Positions 19,315-28,962 of a DNA stretch of 64,000 nucleotides are shown here, piece after piece. The notes below the pieces were generated by a model that saw only the letters and a list, made by a program, of their open reading frames with translations, did not search any database and was not told the DNA's origin. Numbering within the stretch: position 1 is the stretch's first letter; every line of letters starts with the position of its first letter. The DNA lies in assembly GCF_003114815.1 (NCBI RefSeq), contig NZ_BFAZ01000008.1, forward strand, positions 1-64,000, read 5' to 3'. The translations under genes and the position numbers were made by a program. The DNA comes from Leptospira ellinghausenii. Its GTDB lineage: Bacteria; Spirochaetota; Leptospiria; Leptospirales; Leptospiraceae.

Positions 19315-21561
19315 TTAGAATTTAACCGGTAGGCTTGTTTTTTTGGATTTAAAATGTCCGACAGTGGTTCCGTATTGGATTTTATCTCCGAGTTGGATGT
19401 TTGTCAAATCAATCGTGTCGTTTTCAAACACTAAGATCACAGTGGAACCCATTTCAAAACGACCCATCTCGGAACCTTTCTCAATCATGATAGAGACGTC
19501 TTTGTAGTGGTGTTCTTTGGCAAAACGAATCCAATTATTGGTCACAATTTTATTGTCGTAAGTGACTCGGATTTTCCCCACATTGGATGCCCCTACTTTG
19601 ATCACTGCAATTTTCCCATATTCAGTTTGTAAGAAGGTGATGAGTCTCTCGTTTTTTGGGAAAAGACCTCGGATATTGAGAACCGCTAAGTCGTTTACAG
19701 GGAATAACTTTCCTGGTTCATAATAGTATCCTAAAATTTGCCCCGCAAATGGGCTGTGGATCCTATGGTAATCTTGTGGGGAAAGATAAAAGGTAATGTA
19801 TTTACCGTTCGTAAAATGTGGGTAAAATTTCTCTGAACCTAACAACTCTTTTACGGAATAATCAATTCCTTTTGCTTGGATGATGGTAGATTGGTTGATA
19901 TTTCCGAAACTTGTGATCTTAGAATCCGTTGGGGAAACAACTGCATTGGGAGCAGAGTCAATGATACGGGCTTCGGCACGTAGGGCACGAGTGAAAAACT
20001 GATTGAGAGAAGCATACTCTTTGATTTCAAGTTCCGCTTCACTTAAATTGATCTTATAGGCCTTTGCAAATGCCTTTAGGATCGGAATCATCATAAACCT
20101 TGGCAGTTTGAGAGTCGAAAAATAACCAAAAATTTTGGAGATTAGGTTTTTAGGAAGTAAGGTTAAAAAGAGTAAATAAATATCTTTGAAAATTTCATAC
20201 CTCGCCCCTGATTCAGAGAGGTATTTTTTAAGTTCCAGATTAGCAGATTTGCCAAGTAACATGAGAGACACTAGCAGTGGAACACTTGTGATGACAGCTG
20301 CCACATACCCCCAATGCATCACAAAACTTAAAACATCAACGCCATACTTTACATATAAATAAGCAAAACCAAGTGTTGACCCAATGAATAACATCCTAAA
20401 AAAGTTAGCAAATTTTTCACCAAACACATAAAAGGCGTTCTGTTCACCACTGTAAAACCAACCAGCCAAACTCAAAACCCCAAAACATAAAAAGGACACA
20501 ACAAACAAGATGACAGGAATGGAATCCTTTTGTTCCAGAATTCGACTAGGGAAAATTAAAATGGTTTCGAGGTTTACTGCCCCATAAGAGTATAAAACAT
20601 ACCCAACCATAGTCGCCATAATAAACCCTTCAAAGAAGGATGCTAGCATGCTCACTAATCCTTGTTTTGCGGCGTAGTCAGTTCTCACAACACCGGCAAT
20701 CCCCGATGACTTTCCAACAGCAGTTTCTGTTGATAAAAAGAAAGTACTTAAGGAAACAGAAAGAGCTCTTAATACTCCAAATGCTCCTCCACCCTGTAAG
20801 GCTTTAATTGAAAATGCTTCCTTTGTTACATCTGACAAAAATCCAATAAAGGAAATCATCCCATTGGAAAAAAGGGAAATGTAGCCGAATAAAAATAACA
20901 AAATTCCAATTGGTGCAAGGACACTTGCTGCTTTTCCGACTCGCCTAACGCCACCAATGACAATGAATAATAAAATGACAGAAAGAGAAATGGGGCCAGA
21001 CAATCCTGATAAACTAAGGCCTTCTTTTGTTAAGTAAGTAAGTCCAACAAAAGGGAATATACCACCAAACACAAGAACTGTCACAAGACTTGCCAAGGAA
21101 AATGCAACTGCAAGCCACTTCGCACGAAGTGCTTTTTCGATGAAGTACATGGGACCAGAAAGGTAACGGCCACTTGGAAGTTGGTTACGAAATTTGACTG
21201 CTAAGGTGGAAGAAACAAACCGTATGGGCATCACAAAAAGGCTCATGACCCAAATCCAAAAAAGAACACCAATCCCACCGTAGGCGATGGCTAGAGCAGT
21301 CCCGATGACCGAACCTGCAAGTAACGAGGAACCTATCCCTGCAAAAAAAGCTTGGGAATGAACAAGTTGCCCTTTGGACCCTTTAAAATCCATGTTTCCA
21401 GTTAGAATTTTGAGGGACAAAAAGAGGAATCGGATCTGAGGAAATCCCAATCGAAAGCTTAAGTAAACTGAGGCGAGGAGGATGAGGTAAAAATATGGGC
21501 TTAGGATGTCTGATCCTAAAATGAGATTAAACTTAGATCCGTTTTGAAAGAGTGTTTCCAT
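19315..21561 (-). CDS. Fusion of AGCS-type sodium:amino-acid symporter and phosphatidylserine decarboxylase
   Basis: 748 residues. The first about 440 residues form a multi-pass membrane region like the alanine/glycine:cation symporter family ([28 protein letters not shown], and [30 protein letters not shown]). From about 470 the sequence is phosphatidylserine decarboxylase: [44 protein letters not shown] and EMGST, whose Ser706 should become the pyruvoyl group after self-cleavage. Decarboxylase action makes phosphatidylethanolamine from phosphatidylserine. No stop or frameshift is seen between the parts. Processing at MG|ST would release a short alpha chain of about 43 residues. Confidence 0.9.
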   Translation of the reverse strand: METLFQNGSKFNLILGSDILSPYFYLILLASVYLSFRLGFPQIRFLFLSLKILTGNMDFKGSKGQLVHSQAFFAGIGSSLLAGSVIGTALAIAYGGIGVLFWIWVMSLFVMPIRFVSSTLAVKFRNQLPSGRYLSGPMYFIEKALRAKWLAVAFSLASLVTVLVFGGIFPFVGLTYLTKEGLSLSGLSGPISLSVILLFIVIGGVRRVGKAASVLAPIGILLFLFGYISLFSNGMISFIGFLSDVTKEAFSIKALQGGGAFGVLRALSVSLSTFFLSTETAVGKSSGIAGVVRTDYAAKQGLVSMLASFFEGFIMATMVGYVLYSYGAVNLETILIFPSRILEQKDSIPVILFVVSFLCFGVLSLAGWFYSGEQNAFYVFGEKFANFFRMLFIGSTLGFAYLYVKYGVDVLSFVMHWGYVAAVITSVPLLVSLMLLGKSANLELKKYLSESGARYEIFKDIYLLFLTLLPKNLISKIFGYFSTLKLPRFMMIPILKAFAKAYKINLSEAELEIKEYASLNQFFTRALRAEARIIDSAPNAVVSPTDSKITSFGNINQSTIIQAKGIDYSVKELLGSEKFYPHFTNGKYITFYLSPQDYHRIHSPFAGQILGYYYEPGKLFPVNDLAVLNIRGLFPKNERLITFLQTEYGKIAVIKVGASNVGKIRVTYDNKIVTNNWIRFAKEHHYKDVSIMIEKGSEMGRFEMGSTVILVFENDTIDLTNIQLGDKIQYGTTVGHFKSKKTSLPVKF

Positions 21562-21596
21562 ATAGGTTCTTCCTCACGAAATTGGATGAAATTGTT

Positions 21597-22421
21597 ATGT
21601 CAAGATGTATTGTAATCCTTTCGTTTCCTGTTTTTCTAATTTCCTTTCTGACAAGTGGGGACCTTACAGCAGAACCTTCTGGAATTGAAGTGGGGATGCG
21701 ATATGGTGCTGGAGAAAGAATCCCAGGAAGGTTTGATGGTGACTTAAGGCAATTTTCTTCCACGTTTAACCCTCTCGTTTTTTCTGATGTAAATCTCAAA
21801 GGAGGGAAAACAACCAATCTGTATGAAGGATTTGTACGATTTTTATTAGATTCGAGAAATCGAGTTGGCTTTTATGTCGGCAGGAATGATTGGCAAAATC
21901 TGCAACTAACTGAAGTTACAAGCGATTTATACTACACAAAATTGAACTCCGAAATTTATTCTTATCATGTCCTTGGAATGTATCATTTTTCGATGCCAAT
22001 CTTTCGAAATTGGGAATGGGAAAATGGAGTGGGAATGGGTTTTACTTCTGCTGATTGGAATATTCGTGGGTATTCCATCGGAGAACCACTACCCAATACT
22101 CAGTATTTCAACCAAAGAGGTAGGCTTAGAGGCAGCGGACTTGTTTATCGAGCTGAAACTGCCATCAATCACAGGTTATACGAAAATACTTTTTTCCAAA
22201 TTGGAATTGGATACCATCACATCGCAATTGATAAATTTAGCGGGAATTATAACGGAGAAACATCAAGTTTTTACATTCGGGCGGATGGTCGAGTGGGTGT
22301 CATTGATGATACAAGGATCATCGATGCGACTGTGAGCACTGCACAAACATTTCGGAGGTTAGATATGAACACAGGTGCATGGACATTGTATTTTTCAGCC
22401 TTCCAAAGGTTTTTGGATTGA
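21597..22421 (+). CDS. Predicted outer-membrane beta-barrel protein
   Basis: About 274 residues from the ATG at 21597, which gives a signal peptide (cleavage near LTAEPSG) and follows GGATG. The mature protein alternates hydrophobic and polar residues with many aromatics and Gly, and ends with an aromatic-rich strand (WTLYFSAFQRFLD), as in beta-barrels. No named family is recognised. It is divergent from the transporter-decarboxylase fusion with only 35 bases between the two starts. Confidence 0.7.
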   Translation: MSRCIVILSFPVFLISFLTSGDLTAEPSGIEVGMRYGAGERIPGRFDGDLRQFSSTFNPLVFSDVNLKGGKTTNLYEGFVRFLLDSRNRVGFYVGRNDWQNLQLTEVTSDLYYTKLNSEIYSYHVLGMYHFSMPIFRNWEWENGVGMGFTSADWNIRGYSIGEPLPNTQYFNQRGRLRGSGLVYRAETAINHRLYENTFFQIGIGYHHIAIDKFSGNYNGETSSFYIRADGRVGVIDDTRIIDATVSTAQTFRRLDMNTGAWTLYFSAFQRFLD

Positions 22422-22460
22422 CGATCCCAAAGAAAGGATGAAATTCTTTAAGAAAATTAC

Positions 22461-22700
22461 ATGAAATCCCCAAAAATCATTACCATCGGTATCAAAGAAT
22501 TGGCCCACCAAAAGGTCATATTGGCTGCTTGGTATAACTTTCTAAAAGAAAACTTCGATGCAAAAAAAGTTTCCGCAGAAGAGTTTACATTGTTTTTACA
22601 AGCTCATGTTATGTATGATTTAGATAAAGATCAAATTGAATTGATGTTATCTGGATCAGAACCATTACTCGAAGAATTCAAAAAGTCTATATTTGGATGA
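22461..22700 (+). CDS. Small conserved-type hypothetical protein
   Basis: 79 residues, soluble, mostly helical and acidic at the C terminus. No motif is recognised. It overlaps the next gene by 4 bases (ATGA), so translation of the ArsC-like protein is probably coupled to it; this is the best evidence that it is real. Confidence 0.65.
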   Translation: MKSPKIITIGIKELAHQKVILAAWYNFLKENFDAKKVSAEEFTLFLQAHVMYDLDKDQIELMLSGSEPLLEEFKKSIFG

Positions 22701-23044
22701 ACCTCCAGATCTTCGGCACAAAAAAATGCAAAGATTCTAAAAAGGCACAACTCTTCTTTCAGGAGAGACGTATTCCTTTTCAATTTATCAACTTACAAGA
22801 AAAAGAAATGAGCAAAGGGGAACTCAGATCCATACTTGGAAGTGTCAGTTTAGATGATTTGATCGATACCGAATCCAAAGTTTACGAAGACAAAAACTTA
22901 AAATACATGTTATACGATAAAGAAGAGGCTTTATTGACAAATCCCCTTCTGTTTAAAACCCCAATTGTGAGAGATGGTAAAAAAGCTACAATTGGCTTTG
23001 TTCCTGAAATTTGGAAACAGTGGTTGAGCGAATCCAAAAAATAA
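22697..23044 (+). CDS. ArsC/Spx-family thioredoxin-fold protein
   Basis: 115 residues. The N terminus NLQIFGTKKCKDSKKAQLFF is the ArsC/Spx/YffB pattern, with a single Cys (KKCKD) in place of a CxxC pair. A later LLFKTPIVRDGKKATIGF supplies the cis-Pro region. Members include arsenate reductases and Spx regulators; those roles need extra residues, and no ars genes are near, so a YffB-like unassigned reductase is the safer call. It is coupled to the small gene upstream and abuts the SRPBCC gene downstream. Confidence 0.82.
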   Translation: MNLQIFGTKKCKDSKKAQLFFQERRIPFQFINLQEKEMSKGELRSILGSVSLDDLIDTESKVYEDKNLKYMLYDKEEALLTNPLLFKTPIVRDGKKATIGFVPEIWKQWLSESKK

Positions 23045-23464
23045 ATGATAGAAACAAAAGTTGAAACGTTAATTCACAAATCCTTGCCTGAAGTTTTTAG
23101 TTATGTTCGCAATATGTTGAACCAAACTTCTTATAACAAAAGCATTCATTCGGTAGAAGCCATCAATCAAGATGCAACTGAATATAAAATTAAAATTGAT
23201 TTAGGTATATTCCATTTAAACGAAATTTATAAAATTGAAGAAGTTGTAGAAAACAAACTAATCATTGCAAGTTGTACGGCCAATGGAATGAAGTTTACCG
23301 ATAGATATGAATTTATAGAAAATGGGAACCATTGCCAATTGATCATTTCTGATAAAATGGAACTCAATGGCCTATTCAAACTGAGTGAAGGCCTTGTCAG
23401 AATGAATCTTAAATCACAAATGAATGAGAATCTACAGTCTTTAAAAAAGATTTTAGAATCTTAA
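23045..23464 (+). CDS. SRPBCC (START/polyketide-cyclase-like) domain protein
   Basis: 139 residues. The layout fits the SRPBCC helix-grip fold: an N-terminal strand with IHKSLPEVFSYVRNM, a central antiparallel sheet, and a long C-terminal helix (MNLKSQMNENLQSLKKIL). Such proteins bind hydrophobic ligands; the ligand here is unknown. The ATG follows the preceding TAA directly, so it is the third gene of a small operon (22461-23464). It faces lpxD tail to tail. Confidence 0.72.
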   Translation: MIETKVETLIHKSLPEVFSYVRNMLNQTSYNKSIHSVEAINQDATEYKIKIDLGIFHLNEIYKIEEVVENKLIIASCTANGMKFTDRYEFIENGNHCQLIISDKMELNGLFKLSEGLVRMNLKSQMNENLQSLKKILES

Positions 23465-23471
23465 ACCTTTC

Positions 23472-24491
23472 TTACTTTTCAGAGTTTTTTCTTTTTGCAT
23501 GGTCTTTTACAAGTTCTGGCAATAAAGGCAAGGAAGAATGGATCCGATGCATTTCAAGAGCAGGCCTTGCTGGGATACCGAAATATGCGGTTTTTTCCTT
23601 TGAGTCTTCCGTTAGTCCAGATAAACCTAAAAGAATAGAACCCTTTTTCATCGTTAGATGTTCTGCGACAGCAGATTGCCCTGCCAAAAAACATCCATCT
23701 TCGATGGTAACAGATCCAGCAAGTACCGTTGCACCTGCGATATAAACGTAATTACCCACTCGGCAATTATGACCAACGTGAACATGATCATCAAATTTTG
23801 TGAAATTACCAATGGTTGTAGATTCTAAGGCAGCCCTATCTACCGTACAATGTGCACCCATTTCCACATCATCACCTATAATCACATTTCCAATTTGAGG
23901 AACTTTGTAACGAACTCCCGCATAATCATAAAATCCAAATCCATCGGCGCCAATCACAGTATTTGAATGGATTAAATTTCTTTTTCCTACCTTGCAATTA
24001 TAATAAATGACAACACCAGACTTGATTACTGTATCATCTCCAACTTCTACATTTGGTTCCAGAACAACATTCGGATACAATACCACATTATCACCGACAA
24101 CAACATTCTCTTGGATAACGACAAAATCCATGATCGTCACATTTTCACCAATCTTAGCAGTTGGATGGATACTTGCTTTTAGTGAAACAGAAGATTGAAT
24201 ACTTGGCTTCTTCTCAAATAAGGAAATGACTTGAATGAATTTTACCTTGGAACCTTCTTCAGGAACAATAATAGAGTTGGGAAAGGAAGATGCTAATGAA
24301 TCAATAGTCAGAGCAATTTTAACATCTGTTGCTTTTTGATGTTTATTTAAATACTTTTTTGAAGCCACATAATAGATGCTATTCGGATCAACTTCTGTAT
24401 GATGTTCTAAATCTTTTATGCCATTCACTTCCAATTCACCATTACCAGTGAACTTTGCATTTAAACGTTCTGCTAACTCTTTCAGTTTCAT
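23472..24491 (-). CDS. lpxD: UDP-3-O-acylglucosamine N-acyltransferase LpxD
   Basis: 339 residues from the ATG at 24491 (an upstream TTG at 24497 is less likely). LpxD adds the second primary hydroxyacyl chain in lipid A synthesis using acyl-ACP. An N-terminal uridine-binding domain (about 1-100) is followed by a left-handed beta-helix of hexapeptide repeats. The catalytic region FDDHVHVGHNCRVGNYVYIAG contains the conserved His. The protein supports an LPS-bearing diderm. It is a single gene with no lpx neighbours. Confidence 0.93.
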   Translation of the reverse strand: MKLKELAERLNAKFTGNGELEVNGIKDLEHHTEVDPNSIYYVASKKYLNKHQKATDVKIALTIDSLASSFPNSIIVPEEGSKVKFIQVISLFEKKPSIQSSVSLKASIHPTAKIGENVTIMDFVVIQENVVVGDNVVLYPNVVLEPNVEVGDDTVIKSGVVIYYNCKVGKRNLIHSNTVIGADGFGFYDYAGVRYKVPQIGNVIIGDDVEMGAHCTVDRAALESTTIGNFTKFDDHVHVGHNCRVGNYVYIAGATVLAGSVTIEDGCFLAGQSAVAEHLTMKKGSILLGLSGLTEDSKEKTAYFGIPARPALEMHRIHSSLPLLPELVKDHAKRKNSEK

Positions 24492-24593
24492 ATTCAACCC
24501 TTAGATGAGAAAAATTACGAGAAGGGACATATTTCAATCATAATTTTTGATCCTTATCTTCTGAAAAATTAGAAACTTACCGAAATTAATTAT

Positions 24594-25073
24594 ATGCATC
24601 TTTATAAAACCAACAAAGTACTAGTTTGCATTTTGTTAACTTACACTGTTCAATACTTATCTTTGCCATTTCCAGATTTGTTAGCTGAAGAAGGTGTCAT
24701 TTTCGAAAATCCATATAAAAAAACTGAAAAACAAACAGACGTTACTCAATTCACAATTTATTTTTCAAAAAAATCCAATCTGATTCCCAAACAAGACCAA
24801 GTTAGACTACAATCAGTTGCAGATTTTTTATACCGAAATCGAAACTATGAGGTTATGATCAGTGCCCATGCAGTGGAAGGAAAAACAAACAAAGAGAATG
24901 TATTGATCAGCGAAAAACGATCATTAGAAGTGGAACGTTTTTTACTCATCCACTCAGTAGAACCTAACCAAATTAGACGACTTTTCTTTGGAAATTCAAA
25001 ATCTCCAAACCAAACAAAAGAACATGAAGCTCTGAATCGAAGAGTTGAAATTTTACTCAAACCTATTGGTTAA
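24594..25073 (+). CDS. OmpA-family peptidoglycan-binding protein
   Basis: 159 residues. An N-terminal signal sequence (to about residue 31) is followed by an OmpA C-terminal-like domain: FTIYFSKKSNLIPKQ, a central EVMISAHAVEGK strand, ISEKRSLEVERFLL and the closing NRRVEILL. Such domains bind peptidoglycan diaminopimelate. The usual Asp and Arg of the TD...LS..RA motif is partly changed (EKRSLEVE). It overlaps the 25063-25665 gene tail to tail by 11 bases. Confidence 0.8.
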   Translation: MHLYKTNKVLVCILLTYTVQYLSLPFPDLLAEEGVIFENPYKKTEKQTDVTQFTIYFSKKSNLIPKQDQVRLQSVADFLYRNRNYEVMISAHAVEGKTNKENVLISEKRSLEVERFLLIHSVEPNQIRRLFFGNSKSPNQTKEHEALNRRVEILLKPIG

Positions 25074-25665
25074 TTTTCTCTTCCCATTCTAACCAATCTT
25101 TCTCTGTATCGATATCATTTAATTCTGGTAAAACAGAGAATGTTAGATTAAGTTCCTTTATTTTTTCGATAGTCAAATTGAACACTAATTCCGTGCTCCA
25201 CGGAATTCCTTCAAACAAAGAAGCTTTAAAATCTTTCATGCCCAATAAATAATAACCTCCATCTTTTGCTGGACCAATGACAATATCCGAATTTTCTAAT
25301 GCATGATATGCATCTTCAAAAATTCGTTCAGTTAAATAGGGGCAATCTGTTCCAATGATCAAAATTTTATTAAAAGACTCATCAAATTCTTCCCGAAAGG
25401 CATCTTTCATTTTTTTGCCCAGGTCACCTTGGGATTGTTCTTTGAAAGTATACCCATTTTTAAAATATAAATTTGTTTGATTTAGAATTTGGTCCCAATA
25501 AACAGTCTTCGAAATGTTTAGTTTCGAAGTAATGTCCTCTGTGATGTGTAATAACTTCTTATAAATATCTAAGGTAGTTTTATCTCCGAGTGTCTTAGCC
25601 AAACGAGTTTTCACTTGCCCTTGGATGGGTTGTTTTGCGAAAATAATCAATTTCTTTAAATCCAT
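25063..25665 (-). CDS. TIGR04282/DUF2064-type nucleotidyl- or glycosyltransferase
   Basis: 200 residues. The start LIIFAKQPIQGQVKTRLAKTLG is the family signature (compare CofC and GT-A enzymes), followed by IIGTDCPYL with the metal-binding DCP and AKDGGYYLLGM. The family is annotated as glycosyltransferase A-like, sometimes in arsenosugar clusters, but no arsenic genes are here. Its signature begins at residue 5, so the 71-base out-of-frame overlap with the upstream membrane glycosyltransferase gene is real. Last gene of the 29846-25063 operon. Confidence 0.85.
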   Translation of the reverse strand: MDLKKLIIFAKQPIQGQVKTRLAKTLGDKTTLDIYKKLLHITEDITSKLNISKTVYWDQILNQTNLYFKNGYTFKEQSQGDLGKKMKDAFREEFDESFNKILIIGTDCPYLTERIFEDAYHALENSDIVIGPAKDGGYYLLGMKDFKASLFEGIPWSTELVFNLTIEKIKELNLTFSVLPELNDIDTEKDWLEWEEKINQ

Positions 25666-26881
25666 ATAATCCTATAACTAAAAAAGATAGAACCCAATAT
25701 AAGTAAAAATAATACTCAGAAACATAGATTAGATAAGATAAGAAGGTAAGGAATACGAGTAATGCCTGCCAAATTAAATGCATCCGATTTACCACCCCCA
25801 AAAGAATGAATAAAATCCAATACCAAGGATGAATGACGGGAGACCATAGCAAAAAACAAAAATAGAAAACAAACAATCGTTTTTCCAGAGAGAAATTACA
25901 AAAACTTTTGTTCATGATTAAATAGAAAAAAAGGAGACTACACAAAGACAGTGAAAAAAATCCCGATAGGTATGCATGTCCTATCTGATTCAAAATTAAA
26001 TAAAGGAAGGGTTCCAATAGTCCAGCAAAACGGAAGGAATGAAAAAACAACCCAATGCCATTACTCCCTTGTGATTCTAAATTTGCAAATACAGTCAGTT
26101 TCCACAGGATAAAGGAAAAGATTACCCCAACCAATATACAAAAATTTTTTCGTTTCTCTTTTATATAACCAAATACAAATAATATAGCATTAAATTTTAG
26201 CTGTGTTAGAATTGATAACACCATTCCTTGTTTCCAATTGCTTTTAGTTTGAAGTAAGATAAGGATCCAAGGAATTAGTAAAATCTCAGGATGCATCTGA
26301 GAGATGCCTTCAATGAGGATGATCGGATTTGCAAAATAGACCCAATAAAACTGCAATGATTCATTTCGATACCAACGCCGTATCAGTGACAAATTCAGCA
26401 AATCAACCAAAACAAAAACGATCTGAACTCCTAAAAACATAGAATGTAATAATGAATTTAGAACTGACCCTACCACAAAAAACATAAGTAAAAACAAAGG
26501 GTATACAGAGTAATAATGAGAACTATTCATATTCGAATATAAGATGTTAAAATGTCCGCCGATATTGGGGTGTAGGTTCATCCACTCACTAGGAGTGAAT
26601 TCATAAGGGAATTGGCCGCTCAAAAGTATATTTGCATCAAATAGATACCGGTAAACATCGTCACTGAAATGAGGTGTTGACCCAATGACAACACATCGAA
26701 GTATAAGATTGTATAAGAAAAATATCCAAAACTGATTTTTGAATTGGTGTAGTTTTTTTCCTAAAAAGAAAAAATACAAACTTAATAAAACTGCTGAAAT
26801 GATAACAATCGTAAATGAATTTCGATCAAATCCATTTACCACAAAAATCAAAAGAAAAGGATAAATGAAAAAGAGTAACAT
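25595..26881 (-). CDS. Multi-pass membrane glycosyltransferase (GT-C type, DUF2029-like)
   Basis: 428 residues from the ATG at 26881, which follows GGGAG. About ten membrane segments. The first extracytoplasmic loop has SDDVYRYLFDANILLSGQFPYEF, with the DD pair and the R-Y...PYE pattern of polyprenyl-phosphate-sugar-dependent GT-C enzymes. Donor and acceptor are unknown. The 30471-31763 gene is a relative with the same loop motif. It lies between the GT2 enzyme, which could supply a polyprenyl-phosphate sugar, and the TIGR04282 gene. Confidence 0.82.
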   Translation of the reverse strand: MLLFFIYPFLLIFVVNGFDRNSFTIVIISAVLLSLYFFFLGKKLHQFKNQFWIFFLYNLILRCVVIGSTPHFSDDVYRYLFDANILLSGQFPYEFTPSEWMNLHPNIGGHFNILYSNMNSSHYYSVYPLFLLMFFVVGSVLNSLLHSMFLGVQIVFVLVDLLNLSLIRRWYRNESLQFYWVYFANPIILIEGISQMHPEILLIPWILILLQTKSNWKQGMVLSILTQLKFNAILFVFGYIKEKRKNFCILVGVIFSFILWKLTVFANLESQGSNGIGLFFHSFRFAGLLEPFLYLILNQIGHAYLSGFFSLSLCSLLFFYLIMNKSFCNFSLEKRLFVFYFCFLLWSPVIHPWYWILFILLGVVNRMHLIWQALLVFLTFLSYLIYVSEYYFYLYWVLSFLVIGLYGFKEIDYFRKTTHPRASENSFG

Positions 26882-26897
26882 TTCACTCCCAAGTTTT

Positions 26898-27623
26898 TCA
26901 CTTACCAAAAATAAGTAATTTAAAAAATGTATAAAGAATTTTACACCCAACTCGAAGTGACATAGAGAGAGTCCCTGATATTTTGGAAACTCCAGCTATC
27001 CTTTTTCGGTATTGAACAGGAATTTCAATCACCTTCATATTTTTTTGTAATGCTTTGATATGCATTTCAATGTTCCATCCCCATGTTGTATCTTTCATAC
27101 CAAGTAGAGATAAGGATTGGTATCTGATGATTCTCAATGGCCCCATATCTGTGTAATGTCTCCCAAAGAATATTCGAATGAGAAAACATGTTAAGGCATT
27201 ACCAAAAATTTGAATGGGAGAAAGTGATCCTTCTTCCGCATTTCCTAATGTCCTAGAACCAATGACTAAATCAGAATTTGTTTCGCCTATAGTATAGATG
27301 AGTCTTTGAATATCTTTTGGATCATCTGATCCATCTGCATCACAAAAAAGAATATATTCTGGCTGGTAATTATTTTTTTGGATCCAATCCAAAGCAAGAA
27401 GGCACGCATTCCCATAACCTATTTGAGGACAGTCCAATACTTTGATCCCCATTCGATTGACAATGGAGAATGTTTCGTCTTTTGAGGCATTATTTACGAC
27501 AATAAAATTTTTAGTTGATAATCCTGAATTTTGAATTAGACCACTTAATGCCTTTTCAATACTTTCTTCTTCATCCCTAGCAGGAATGATACAAAGAATA
27601 TTATTCTCCTCTACGTTTTTCAT
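26898..27623 (-). CDS. GT2 glycosyltransferase, dolichol-phosphate-mannosyltransferase-like
   Basis: 241 residues. GT-A fold: IIPARDEEESIEKAL at the N terminus, VVNNASKDET, LFCDADGSDDP with the metal-binding DAD, then IGSRT, and WGWNIEMHIKALQ, close to the DPM1/polyprenyl-phosphate glycosyltransferase group. A weakly hydrophobic C terminus may touch the membrane. It overlaps the cytochrome gene end by 23 bases and is followed 16 bases later by the GT-C gene, suggesting a two-step lipid-linked sugar transfer. Confidence 0.87.
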   Translation of the reverse strand: MKNVEENNILCIIPARDEEESIEKALSGLIQNSGLSTKNFIVVNNASKDETFSIVNRMGIKVLDCPQIGYGNACLLALDWIQKNNYQPEYILFCDADGSDDPKDIQRLIYTIGETNSDLVIGSRTLGNAEEGSLSPIQIFGNALTCFLIRIFFGRHYTDMGPLRIIRYQSLSLLGMKDTTWGWNIEMHIKALQKNMKVIEIPVQYRKRIAGVSKISGTLSMSLRVGCKILYTFFKLLIFGK

Positions 27624-28962
27624 TTCGTTTGAATAAACTTTCCAAAGGAGTATCTTTCCTCGATTTACTTTTTACATCATAAATACTTTCGATCACAATG
27701 GAACTGTGAGGGTAAATCTCCTTAATCTGTTTTACTTTATTTCTATAAGTTTCTGGGACAGCGTTAGACGATTGAATCATATAATCTGAAGTGATATCTT
27801 TCAGACGAACATGGATTGCTTGGAACCGAAACTTGGTGATTAAATTGGATTTTGGAATAGAAGGCAATTCCCATTTAAATGTCTCACCATTTGGGATACG
27901 TAAATCACTAATTTTTTTTGCTTTGGGTGACCATTCCCATTCTTGGCCAACTTTCGATTCGTTCCTGTAAATTACATTTCCATACTGATCGATTCCTTCT
28001 ATCACAAAACGATAGAACCTTTCGGGATCACCGGAGGTAACATGATGGTTTGCATTTTGATTTTGCAATTGTAATAGAATTTTTTCATTTTCCCATTTAA
28101 AATCAGAAAGGACAAGTCCTGGTTTGTATCCCAGCCGAATTTGGTCTTTGTATAAATCAAATCGTTTGGGAACTCCCCCGCCAATAAAACCATGCTTGTG
28201 GGCCACTCGCACGGGACGATGAAGAGAAGATTTTACGAACGATCGTTTCACCTCTGGTAGGTGGCAAGAAACACAAGATTTGTCTGTATTTGTACTTTTT
28301 AATTCTGTTCCTGTTTGAAAGGAACAAACCAAACTTTCGTTAAGTGTGTATGTTTCATTATGGCAATCATTACATCTATTTTTCAAAAACTCACGATTGA
28401 TTTGAACTGGATGGGGAGGAGATGTACCACCTGATCCCCCAATCACATAACTTTGATGTGATTCTTTATCAACCCGAACATGGCATGTTGCACACGTAAT
28501 GGCTTCTTCCTTCATCTCAGGATTAAAATTAGGATTAGGGACTTCAATTGGATCGAAATAATTTCCTCCACGTAAAGCAGTGGTAACCATTTCTCTTTGG
28601 TTTTGGACTGGTATATGACAATTAAGACAAATCCATTTGGGTGAACTAGATTTTGCTAATTCAGATTGAAATTGAACATCACTCAGAGCATTTGCATGTG
28701 TGGAAAGTTTCCACTCTTCATAAATTTCCGTATGGCAATTGCCACAGTTTTTTGCTGTAGGTGCACCTACTCCTTTTAGATCGGGAAGAGAAGGAATCGG
28801 TTTTGCCCAACTTTTCCCAGGAAACACTTCTTCAATCGGGACTTCCCTTCGATTTTCATATAGATAGTAACCAGTAACAATAGTTACAGAAATAAGTAAG
28901 AATAGAATAAAAAACTGTTTCAAGTTTATTTTTCCAATGGTAAGTCTTTGTAAGAAGACCAT
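27601..28962 (-). CDS. Membrane-anchored pentaheme cytochrome c
   Basis: About 454 residues from the ATG at 28962; a TTG at 28923, just after the upstream stop, is an alternative. One N-terminal membrane anchor is followed by five CxxCH motifs: CGNCH, CLNCH, CATCH, CNDCH and CVSCH. Extra His (STHANA, KESH, VAHKH) can be distal ligands. After the last haem, a beta-rich domain (ANHHVTSGDPERFYRFVIEG) resembles that of the second pentaheme protein at 36841. The pattern CHTEIYEEWKLSTHA is shared with other multihaem redox proteins. It overlaps the rhodanese gene by up to 37 bases, linking sulfur transfer and electron transfer. Confidence 0.9.
   Translation of the reverse strand: MVFLQRLTIGKINLKQFFILFLLISVTIVTGYYLYENRREVPIEEVFPGKSWAKPIPSLPDLKGVGAPTAKNCGNCHTEIYEEWKLSTHANALSDVQFQSELAKSSSPKWICLNCHIPVQNQREMVTTALRGGNYFDPIEVPNPNFNPEMKEEAITCATCHVRVDKESHQSYVIGGSGGTSPPHPVQINREFLKNRCNDCHNETYTLNESLVCSFQTGTELKSTNTDKSCVSCHLPEVKRSFVKSSLHRPVRVAHKHGFIGGGVPKRFDLYKDQIRLGYKPGLVLSDFKWENEKILLQLQNQNANHHVTSGDPERFYRFVIEGIDQYGNVIYRNESKVGQEWEWSPKAKKISDLRIPNGETFKWELPSIPKSNLITKFRFQAIHVRLKDITSDYMIQSSNAVPETYRNKVKQIKEIYPHSSIVIESIYDVKSKSRKDTPLESLFKRNEKRRGE

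Noticed and set aside
22697..23044. Arsenate reductase ArsC
   Set aside because: Only the general ArsC/Spx fold pattern is visible and no arsenic resistance genes are near.
25063..27623. Arsenosugar biosynthesis cluster
   Set aside because: TIGR04282 and GT2 genes occur in such clusters, but no ArsM methyltransferase or radical SAM ArsS is present.
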